Assembly: GCA_015064295.1 (NCBI GenBank)
Contig: SVSM01000006.1
Location: 1 to 61,971, forward strand
Direction of reading: 5' to 3'
DNA: 61,971 bases
DNA from: Oscillospiraceae bacterium
GTDB taxonomy: Bacteria; Bacillota; Clostridia; Oscillospirales; CAG-272
Shown here: positions 34,274 through 39,767 of the stretch, piece by piece
Layout: each line of letters begins with the position of its first letter
Position numbering within the stretch: position 1 is the stretch's first letter
The notes under the pieces: model-generated
The model's database searches: none
What the model was told of the DNA's origin: nothing
Seen by the model: the letters and a program-made list of their open reading frames with translations, nothing else
Program-made: the position numbers and the translations under genes

Positions 34274-34814
34274 GGGCGTTGCTCTGCTTAATAGCTCTGA
34301 GCGCTTGTGCTACCTCATAGTCTCTTGCGGTTGCATTCACATAGGTTATGCCGCCGAAGGACTTGATGATAGCATCACTGGGAAGCTGAGTGCATCGGGC
34401 ATATTCCATCATAACGATTGAGTAAATCGTCTGCTTGGCCTGGTCATCCAGATGGTCGATAATGTCCTGAGACTGGGTGCCCAGGAGCTTGCTTAACTCA
34501 AAGCTGGAATAGTCCACACCGTCGTTGAACCGAATAACAAGTTCCTTGGGGAAGAGTGCAAGTGCACGCAGCATCTTATGGGTTTTCTGGTTGTGGTCGT
34601 AGAATAATATCAAGGACAAATAAGTGCTCCAAGACATTCTGCGAAGTTTACGTTCAATTGCGCTATACGTTTGCCTGGATATGCCGAGAAGATTTGCCAG
34701 TTCTTCCTGAGAAATCTCGGCCTGTGTTCTCAGGGCAGGTAAGTTCGGTGTTAGTGTTGCTATGAACTCATCTTTTTCTGCATCAGATAGCAACCACTTT
34801 GATACAGATTCCAT
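34266..34814 (-). CDS. XRE-family helix-turn-helix regulator, first gene of the ubiquitin-like operon
   Basis: This 182-residue protein has a clear HTH (ISQEELANLLGISRQTYSAIERK, about residues 38-60) and a helical C-terminal domain. I place the start at ATG 34814, with AAAGGGG 7 nt upstream; the longer frame would begin upstream of the promoter's transcript start. With the ImmA-like peptidase it forms a repressor/anti-repressor pair like ImmR-ImmA of ICEBs1. The short inverted repeat at 34873-34890 just downstream of the promoter is a possible operator. Confidence 0.88.
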   Translation of the reverse strand: MESVSKWLLSDAEKDEFIATLTPNLPALRTQAEISQEELANLLGISRQTYSAIERKLRRMSWSTYLSLILFYDHNQKTHKMLRALALFPKELVIRFNDGVDYSSFELSKLLGTQSQDIIDHLDDQAKQTIYSIVMMEYARCTQLPSDAIIKSFGGITYVNATARDYEVAQALRAIKQSNAHE

Positions 34815-34872
34815 CGTAAGACCCCTTTCGTAATATTTGCGCATAAGATTTCGTAAAGTATCTAACTTCATG

Positions 34873-34890
34873 AGTGGAGGTAAATCCACT
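34873..34890. promoter_or_regulatory. Candidate operator: short inverted repeat downstream of the operon promoter
   Basis: AGTGGA (34873-34878) and TCCACT (34885-34890) form an inverted repeat with a 6-nt spacer, within about 25 nt of the predicted transcript start. It is a plausible XRE binding site or leader hairpin. Confidence 0.45.
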
Positions 34891-34903
34891 ATCACTATGT
34901 ACA

Positions 34904-34932
34904 ATTATACTTAGTGTTGTCGGATTTGTCAA
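34904..34932 (-). promoter_or_regulatory. Strong sigma-A promoter of the ubiquitin-like operon
   Basis: On the minus strand consensus TTGACA (34932-34927) and TATAAT (34909-34904) are separated by exactly 17 nt. It points toward the XRE gene and lies inside the predicted invertible segment. Confidence 0.92.
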
Positions 34933-35032
34933 TATAACCGCGAAAAAAGTCACATTAAAGTTACAAAATTTACTTTGGTGTCGTAGATTTTACATTTATA
35001 GGGCGGTTTTTGCGGATGTACATAGCTTATGA

Positions 35033-35052
35033 GCCGTCAAACTTTCCGTCAA
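35033..35052. repeat. Paired GCCGTCAA/TCCGTCAA boxes upstream of the recombinase gene
   Basis: GCCGTCAA (35033-35040) and TCCGTCAA (35045-35052) are 12 nt apart in direct orientation. The same pair recurs just after the gene. They look like arm-type recombinase binding sites. Confidence 0.55.
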
Positions 35053-35082
35053 CACGCAAATTTCACTACGGAGGTTATTATT

Positions 35083-36213
35083 ATGCCTAAAAAAGGAGAG
35101 AACATTTACAAGCGGCGGGACGGTCGTTGGGAAGGCCGGTATATCCGTTGCTATGATGCTGCTGGAAAAGCAAAATACGGGTATTTGTACGGTAAAACCT
35201 ACGGCGATGTCAAGAATAGTCTTGTCCAAAAGAAGGCGGATGCCGTCCGCCACCCCACTGCCGGAGGCCAGCGAGCTGTTGTGTACAACGATATCTTGGA
35301 TGCCTGGCTCCGAGCTTCAAAGCTAAAAACCAAGGAGTCCACACACGCCCGTTATGCACAACTGGTACGGACCCACATAAACCCGCACTTAGGGCGCTAC
35401 CAACTATCCAAAATATCTACACAGCAGGTCGAAGGATTTGTAACATACTTGCTGTCTGACGGGCGCCTCGATGGAACCGGCGGATTATCCCCCAAGACGG
35501 TGACGGATATTCTGACCATTATCAAGAGCACTATGGAATATGCCAGATATCAGAATATGCCGGTTGCCTGCAATATCAACAAGTTGACTGTGAAAAAGAA
35601 AGATAAAGAAATGCGTGTTTTGACACCCGAGGAACAGGAAGCGCTCGTCGCAATCCTTGTGCACAAGATGGACCGATATAAGTTCGGGGTACTGCTGTCG
35701 CTGTATACCGGCATCCGAATAGGAGAACTATGTGCTTTGCAGTGGGGAGATTTTGGCGCGAACATGTCTACTCTCACCGTCCGGAAGACGATGCAGCGCG
35801 TAAAAAATATGGATGCTGCAGCTGGCAGCAAAACCAAAATCATTATTACAGAGCCCAAGAGCCAGTGTTCCATCCGGGAGATACCGCTACCTCCTTTTCT
35901 GGCAGAAATTGCTCAGTCTTTTCGGGCTAATCCAGATGCGTTCGTGCTGTCCGGCACGGCGCAGAGATATGTGGAGCCACGCACGATGCAGAACCGCTTC
36001 CAATCGTACGCGCAGCAAAGCGGCATTACTGCTACCAACTACCATGCGCTCAGGCACAGTTTTGCCACACGCTGCATTGAGCTCTCCTTCGACATCAAGA
36101 CACTCAGCGTAATCCTCGGGCATTCCAGTGTGAACATCACCCTAAACAGGTATGTTCACTCATCTATGGACCTCAAAAAAGCAAATATGAGCAAGCTGGT
36201 CCTTTGTGTATAA
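35083..36213 (+). CDS. Tyrosine recombinase/integrase
   Basis: This 376-residue protein has an N-terminal arm-binding domain (MPKKGENIYKRRDGRWEGRY), a SAM-like core-binding domain (about 65-150) and the catalytic domain. The catalytic residues are visible: R in YTGIRIGELCALQWGDF, H-x-x-R in YHALRHSFATRC, H in LGHSSVNITLNRY, and the nucleophilic Y of that last motif. I choose ATG 35083 (GGAGG 8 nt upstream). It is divergent from the ubiquitin-like operon. Given the flanking 20-bp inverted repeats, it could be the invertase for the operon promoter; integration of the island is the alternative role. Confidence 0.92.
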   Translation: MPKKGENIYKRRDGRWEGRYIRCYDAAGKAKYGYLYGKTYGDVKNSLVQKKADAVRHPTAGGQRAVVYNDILDAWLRASKLKTKESTHARYAQLVRTHINPHLGRYQLSKISTQQVEGFVTYLLSDGRLDGTGGLSPKTVTDILTIIKSTMEYARYQNMPVACNINKLTVKKKDKEMRVLTPEEQEALVAILVHKMDRYKFGVLLSLYTGIRIGELCALQWGDFGANMSTLTVRKTMQRVKNMDAAAGSKTKIIITEPKSQCSIREIPLPPFLAEIAQSFRANPDAFVLSGTAQRYVEPRTMQNRFQSYAQQSGITATNYHALRHSFATRCIELSFDIKTLSVILGHSSVNITLNRYVHSSMDLKKANMSKLVLCV

Positions 36214-36233
36214 GCCGTCAATAATGCCGTCAA
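36214..36233. repeat. Paired GCCGTCAA boxes downstream of the recombinase gene
   Basis: GCCGTCAA occurs at 36214-36221 and 36226-36233, the same 12-nt spacing and orientation as the pair at 35033-35052. It starts at the first base after the recombinase stop codon. Confidence 0.55.
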
Positions 36234-36279
36234 AAAAGAGCCCGAAATCCCTGCATATCAAGGGTTTCGGACTTCTTTG
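36231..36279 (+). terminator. Terminator after the tyrosine recombinase
   Basis: A 10-bp stem with one bulged T (36242-36252 with 36261-36270) is flanked by A-rich and T-rich sequence. It lies inside the right inverted repeat, so after inversion it would stand in front of the XRE operon. Confidence 0.75.
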
Positions 36280-36317
36280 TCGTTAAGTTAGATACTTTAC
36301 GAAAAATAGCATCTTTT

Positions 36318-36346
36318 GCAGGCGAATTGCGCCTGCTTTTTGTTTT
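36318..36346. terminator. Hairpin terminator outside the right inverted repeat
   Basis: GCAGGCG-AATT-CGCCTGC is followed by five T on the plus strand. It would stop plus-strand transcription leaving the invertible segment in either orientation. Little else is seen between here and 36366. Confidence 0.7.
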
Positions 36347-36366
36347 CTACAAAACAATCAACAGAT

Positions 36367-36669
36367 TTATATCATCAGCTCCTGCGCTAGATGCGCGCCA
36401 TATTGTAGCCCGTCGATAAAGGCCTTGCGTTCATATGCACTGCACAGGCGGCAGCAGAGGTTGAAGACAGCGTTGTTGTCTTCCGAAGGGAGGGTGCAGA
36501 GGAACTCTTCCAGTTCTTTGAAACAGTTGCGGATTTCCGGCGTATCGGATTCGTGGGATTCTGCGTAGGCTTGGTAGAGTTGATCCAGGACTGTTTTGCA
36601 ATCACTGTCGCCGGGATCAAAGGGGTGAGCATCTATGTACGACTTCAGCCGCTTTGCGATCTTATCCAT
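36367..36669 (-). CDS. DUF6809-like small protein
   Basis: This 100-residue, mostly helical protein has three cysteines. It resembles DUF6809 proteins, which are common in integrative elements of Clostridia and have no known function. AAGGAG lies before the ATG. Its start overlaps the stop of the 55-residue ORF upstream, so the three genes TnpV, the small ORF and this one are coupled. Confidence 0.6.
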   Translation of the reverse strand: MDKIAKRLKSYIDAHPFDPGDSDCKTVLDQLYQAYAESHESDTPEIRNCFKELEEFLCTLPSEDNNAVFNLCCRLCSAYERKAFIDGLQYGAHLAQELMI

Positions 36670-36829
36670 GTCGACATCTCCTTACTTTCTGTAACTTAAT
36701 TAACAGCTCATCAACAGCATCGGTGTATCTACCTTGCTGGATCAGCTTGTTACGGAAGTGAATCAGTCCATGAAGCGTCAACCGATATTCTGTTGAGCTA
36801 AGAATCAATACTCGTTTGGATTGCCTCAT
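36662..36829 (-). CDS. Small 55-residue helical protein of mobile elements
   Basis: This short frame encodes a basic helical protein (start MRQSKRVLILSSTEYRLTLH, then FRNKLIQQGRYTDAVDELL). The pattern matches small proteins often seen beside TnpV and DUF6809 genes in clostridial elements. Its ATG overlaps the TnpV stop (ATGA) and its stop overlaps the next ATG, so overlap on both sides supports it as a real gene. Function unknown. Confidence 0.7.
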   Translation of the reverse strand: MRQSKRVLILSSTEYRLTLHGLIHFRNKLIQQGRYTDAVDELLIKLQKVRRCRHG

Positions 36830-37191
36830 GTGTGAATCAACTCCTTGTATACGATTTTAGAAACACGATTGCGGATGTTGTTCATCCTCTGAGCCCATTC
36901 CATTTGATTGTTGGCTTTCAGTTCTTCGGTGACACCCTCCTGTGCTTTCATTTGCATGGTTAGCTGATGGAACATTTCTTCCGCAAATTTATCAACTTCC
37001 TCAAGATGTGCCTTTAATGCGTCACTCATCAGCATGGTAGTGTATAGCACCCGTTTGTGGATGCGAAGGTACTGCAATCGTCGCTGTCCCCAGATGCCGA
37101 TCTGCGGACTTTCCGGTGCTTCAATATCGGGAAGCAGATAATCTCCCACTTGCCGATAAGTACCGCCCATCTTTTCATAAATCGTTTGCAT
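36826..37191 (-). CDS. tnpV: TnpV-like transposon-encoded protein
   Basis: This 121-residue protein matches TnpV from Tn4451-type and related clostridial elements: TIYEKMGGTYRQVGDYLLP at the start, then IGIWGQRRLQYLRIHKR, and LKANNQMEWAQRMNNIRNR near the end. The role of TnpV is not established. I choose the second ATG (37191), because AGGAGG is 8 nt upstream of it but only 2 nt from the first. Confidence 0.85.
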   Translation of the reverse strand: MQTIYEKMGGTYRQVGDYLLPDIEAPESPQIGIWGQRRLQYLRIHKRVLYTTMLMSDALKAHLEEVDKFAEEMFHQLTMQMKAQEGVTEELKANNQMEWAQRMNNIRNRVSKIVYKELIHT

Positions 37192-37265
37192 ACGCATTTC
37201 CTCCTAGTGTTTTATATCTGCCTTCATTTTAGGGAGAAAACGTCATCTCTTCAAATGTGTGGATA

Positions 37266-37304
37266 AAACAAAAAATGCCCAGAGAATGGTTAAATCCTCT
37301 GGGC
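37266..37304 (-). terminator. Minus-strand terminator between tRNA-Ala and tnpV
   Basis: GCCCAGAG (37277-37284) pairs with CTCTGGGC (37297-37304), and six T follow on the minus strand. Confidence 0.8.
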
Positions 37305-37338
37305 TGTAGTATTAATAGGTAATGTCTTTGATATAAAC

Positions 37339-37382
37339 AAAAATCCGAACGCACTTCCTATCGTGAAGTAGTTCGGATTTTT
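37339..37382. terminator. Terminator immediately after tRNA-Ala
   Basis: A perfect 12-bp stem (AAAAATCCGAAC 37339-37350 with 37371-37382) has an inner ACTTC/GAAGT pairing. It begins 6 nt after the tRNA 3' end. Confidence 0.9.
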
Positions 37383-37388
37383 CATGTA

Positions 37389-37464
37389 TGGTGGAGCATA
37401 GGGGATTCGAACCCCTGACCCCAACACTGCCAGTGTTGTGCGCTCCCAGCTGCGCTAATGCCCC
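37389..37464 (-). tRNA. tRNA-Ala (anticodon GGC), CCA encoded
   Basis: This 76-nt cloverleaf has the acceptor stem GGGGCAT/ATGCTCC, a D-arm, the anticodon loop CTGGCAG (anticodon GGC, reads GCC), a T-loop TTCGAAT and a 3' ACCA in the DNA. It has its own sigma-A promoter and terminator. Its 3' end faces the accessory island. Confidence 0.96.
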
Positions 37465-37476
37465 GGACAAGAATGT

Positions 37477-37505
37477 ATTATAGCAGAAACGCCGAGGGTT
37501 GTCAA
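37477..37505 (-). promoter_or_regulatory. Consensus promoter of tRNA-Ala
   Basis: On the minus strand TTGACA (37505-37500) and TATAAT (37482-37477) are separated by 17 nt, ending 12 nt upstream of the tRNA. Confidence 0.9.
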
Positions 37506-37589
37506 GGGGTATTTCAAAAAATCTTGGAGAAATTGAAAATGCCGCCCCTTCCTTCACGTTGTGAAGCGGGGCGGCGGACTTGCGGAAGC

Positions 37590-38375
37590 TCAGTAGCGCT
37601 CAATATCGATCTTCTCCACCCCGCCGCTGATGTCGCAGCCGAGGAAGGTGCCGCCCGAGGCGACGAAGAGCGTCGGATCGTCGCTGACGTAGTAGCGGAC
37701 GGGCGCCACGCCCTCGCTATGCTGTCCGCGGAGGGCGGCCATGGCCTTGGCGGCCTCGGCTCCCGAGCTGATCAGCGTCACCCCGGGGAGGATCTCCGAC
37801 AGGATCGGCGCGAGCAGGGGATAATGGGTACAGCCCAGGATCAGGGTGTCGGCTCCGCTTTCGCGGATCGGCGCCAGGTAATGCTCGCAGGTCAGCCGGG
37901 TGATCTCGCAGTCAGGGGCGGTAAAGCCGGCCTCAACGAGGGGCACGAACAACGGGCATGGCCGGCTGATCACCTCCGCCTCGGGCATTCTTGCCCGGAT
38001 GGCGGCCTCAAAGGCGCCGGTGCGGATGGTGGCCGAGGTGCCGATGACGGCGATCCTTCCGTTTTTCGTGGCCTTGACGGCTGCTTCGGCGGCGGGCTCC
38101 ACCACGCCGATGACGGGGACGGGGAGGTTTTTTTCAAGCTCCTTTAAGGCGGTGGTGCTGACGGTGCCGCAGGCGATCAAGATGGCGTCCACTCCTTGGG
38201 AAAGAAGAAAGGCGGCGTCCTGGGAGGCGTACTTGACAATGGTGGCGGCGGAGCGGCTTCCGTAGGGGACGCGTCCGGTATCGCCGAAGTAGATCAGCGG
38301 CTCACCCGGCATCAGACGGCGCAGCTCCTTAACGGCGGTGAGGCCGCCTAAGCCGCTATCGAAAATTCCGATCAT
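37590..38375 (-). CDS. murI: Glutamate racemase
   Basis: This 261-residue MurI makes D-glutamate for peptidoglycan. Both catalytic cysteines are present: IACGTVS (usual ACNTAS) and GCTHYPLL. The first motif has glycine in place of the usual asparagine after the cysteine, a variant worth noting but probably active. FDSGLGGLTAVKEL at the start and YFGDTGRVPYG are standard. It follows a YfbR-like nucleotidase by 18 nt. Confidence 0.94.
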   Translation of the reverse strand: MIGIFDSGLGGLTAVKELRRLMPGEPLIYFGDTGRVPYGSRSAATIVKYASQDAAFLLSQGVDAILIACGTVSTTALKELEKNLPVPVIGVVEPAAEAAVKATKNGRIAVIGTSATIRTGAFEAAIRARMPEAEVISRPCPLFVPLVEAGFTAPDCEITRLTCEHYLAPIRESGADTLILGCTHYPLLAPILSEILPGVTLISSGAEAAKAMAALRGQHSEGVAPVRYYVSDDPTLFVASGGTFLGCDISGGVEKIDIERY

Positions 38376-38393
38376 GCTTGGAAATCCTTTCGG

Positions 38394-38972
38394 TTACATA
38401 TCGTCAATGGTGAGAGAGAAGGCACCTAAGAGGTGCTCGCGGAAGTAGCGGAGCTCGTCGCTGTCGATGCGGTCCAGATCCTGCTCGATGCTGCGTCGGG
38501 CCGATAGGAAATCCCGATTGCCGCCGGCCTCCTCGGTGAGGCATTTGATGTAAGCGCAGAGACGGTCGGCGATCTTAATGAGGCGCATGGTCTCGGCGTC
38601 GGCCTCGGCGGGGGTAAGGAGCGGCTCGTAGGCCCCCTTCAGCTCGTCGGGGAGCTTGGAGAGGAGGGTTTCCACGGCGTTTTCTTCAATTTTACTGTAA
38701 CCGGCCTTCATTTCGGGGCTGAAATACTTGATGGGGGTAGGAAGATCGCCGGTCAGCACCTCGGGGGCGTCGTGGAACAGAGCCAGGGCAGCCGCGCGGT
38801 CGGGGTCGTAGGACTTGCCGTAGACGGTGTTGCCGATGACGGCCAGGGCGTGGGCAATGACGGCGGCCTCGGCGGTGTGCTCCGCCAGAGTCTCGGGGAT
38901 CGAGCTGCGCATCAGTCCCCAGCGGCGAATGTATTTCTGCCGGAAAAGCAGGGCAAAAAAGCTACTTGTCAT
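38394..38972 (-). CDS. YfbR-like HD-domain 5'-deoxynucleotidase
   Basis: This 192-residue HD hydrolase has LAEHTAEAAVIAHAL (first metal histidine region) and LFHDAPEVLTGDLPTPIKY, a signature of the YfbR family that removes phosphate from deoxynucleoside monophosphates. The length and motif order fit YfbR well. It heads a two-gene operon with murI and has a clear promoter upstream. Confidence 0.88.
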   Translation of the reverse strand: MTSSFFALLFRQKYIRRWGLMRSSIPETLAEHTAEAAVIAHALAVIGNTVYGKSYDPDRAAALALFHDAPEVLTGDLPTPIKYFSPEMKAGYSKIEENAVETLLSKLPDELKGAYEPLLTPAEADAETMRLIKIADRLCAYIKCLTEEAGGNRDFLSARRSIEQDLDRIDSDELRYFREHLLGAFSLTIDDM

Positions 38973-39443
38973 AGTGTATGCTTCCTTATTTTGGAATGTT
39001 CTATCATTATATCATAACGGCCGAGGATTGTCAATGCGAAAGAGGACAACAAAAGTCGGCGATGGGGCGGCAAGCGGCAAGGCAGAAAGGGAAAGGGGAA
39101 GCGAGTTGTTTGAAGTGTAGAAAATCCGCCGGTCAATTTGTGAGTATTGCACAAAGTGCGATTTTTGGCTCAAAACTTTGTGAAGAGTGTAAAACGCCCG
39201 CAAGAAAGTAATTGAAATTTACTAAACGAGGCGAAAAAGCAACGAAAAAGCCAGAAAAAGCGGGCGATTCTTTCCGGACAAGTAAATTACAGTTAACAAA
39301 AAATCGAAAAAACGGGGCGAAACCCTGCCATTTCTTTTGTGAAAAACGGAAGGTGGGCCGAGAAGGAGGAAACAAAAAATGCAGAAAATGGAAATAACTG
39401 GTTGCCCTTCCACTTATGCGAAAAATGGCGGTGAGAATTATTC
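38973..39443. other. AT-rich, gene-poor intergenic stretch
   Basis: About 470 bp with no well-supported gene. It holds the yfbR-murI promoter at its left end. A plus-strand frame (38978-39211) ending with two CxxC pairs (CLKC...CEEC) looks zinc-ribbon-like but has no convincing ribosome binding site. The remainder is purine-rich on the plus strand. Confidence 0.6.
39006..39034 (-). promoter_or_regulatory. Consensus promoter of yfbR-murI
   Basis: On the minus strand TTGACA (39034-39029) and TATAAT (39011-39006) are separated by 17 nt. Confidence 0.9.
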
Positions 39444-39472
39444 TTGACAAGAAAATGAAAGTGTGTTATTAT
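39444..39472 (+). promoter_or_regulatory. Promoter of the sugar-uptake operon
   Basis: TTGACA (39444-39449) and TATTAT (39467-39472) are separated by 17 nt. Transcription would start near 39479, leaving a leader of almost 290 nt. Confidence 0.85.
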
Positions 39473-39478
39473 TTATTG

Positions 39479-39767
39479 TATAAAAAACATAGGGGATATT
39501 ATCGCCATTTTTCCGAAATGACCGATACCCCAGGGGATCTCAACACAAGAAATTTCTTATGCAACCTTCCCGGCGGGCGCCGAAATGCGCCGCTCCTTCC
39601 AAGGCGCGGCACCCAACGGAAGATTGAGGATTGTAATAGGAACGGCTTCGACCACCGGTTCAGAGGAACAAACGGTTTTGCCAGCTCAACGGTAAGGGCT
39701 TGCGCCTGCGATCGCAAGGACTTGCCGAAGACCCGTCCCCGGTTAATCTTACAGGAGGAAAGATTAC
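39479..39767 (+). promoter_or_regulatory. Long structured 5' leader of the sugar-uptake operon
   Basis: About 290 nt lie between promoter and start codon, with several possible hairpins (for example CTTGCG...CGCAAG). I do not recognise a known riboswitch or T-box. The ribosome binding site ACAGGAGG lies just before ATG 39768. Confidence 0.45.

Larger units (their letters stand above)
34849..36304. other. Predicted invertible segment: 20-bp inverted repeats enclosing promoter and recombinase gene
   Basis: The left repeat TTTCGTAAAGTATCTAACTT (34849-34868) is perfectly inverted at 36285-36304. The segment holds the operon's outward promoter, a tyrosine recombinase gene and its terminator. The left repeat lies in the operon's 5' leader, between the transcript start and the ribosome binding site of the XRE gene. 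Inversion would disconnect the promoter from the operon and bring the terminator next to it. This matches the geometry of recombinase-driven promoter switches such as those known in Clostridioides difficile. Inversion itself is inferred. Confidence 0.75.
20430..37388. mobile_element. Accessory/genomic island carrying the ubiquitin-like operon
   Basis: Bounded on the left by a repeat unit after blaR1 and on the right by the 3' end of tRNA-Ala, a classic integration site. It contains a truncated serine recombinase, an ICE-type sigma-like protein, a DUF6076 protein, the ubiquitin-like operon, a tyrosine recombinase, TnpV, a small companion ORF and a DUF6809 protein. Its composition is more AT-rich than its flanks. 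No relaxase, coupling protein or type IV secretion gene is seen, so it is not self-transmissible as it stands. Boundaries are approximate. Confidence 0.6.

Noticed and set aside
35083-36213. Reading the tyrosine recombinase only as the island integrase
   Set aside because: Not excluded, but the perfect inverted (not direct) 20-bp repeats around the promoter-recombinase segment favour an invertase role; recorded as the alternative.
37590-38375. murI as a pseudogene because of ACGT instead of ACNT
   Set aside because: Both catalytic cysteines, full length and other motifs are intact; a substitution at that one position is not enough to call it broken.
38978-39211. 77-residue frame with two CxxC pairs, possible small zinc ribbon
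   Set aside because: No convincing ribosome binding site, overlaps the divergent promoter of yfbR-murI and has biased composition; kept only as a remark.
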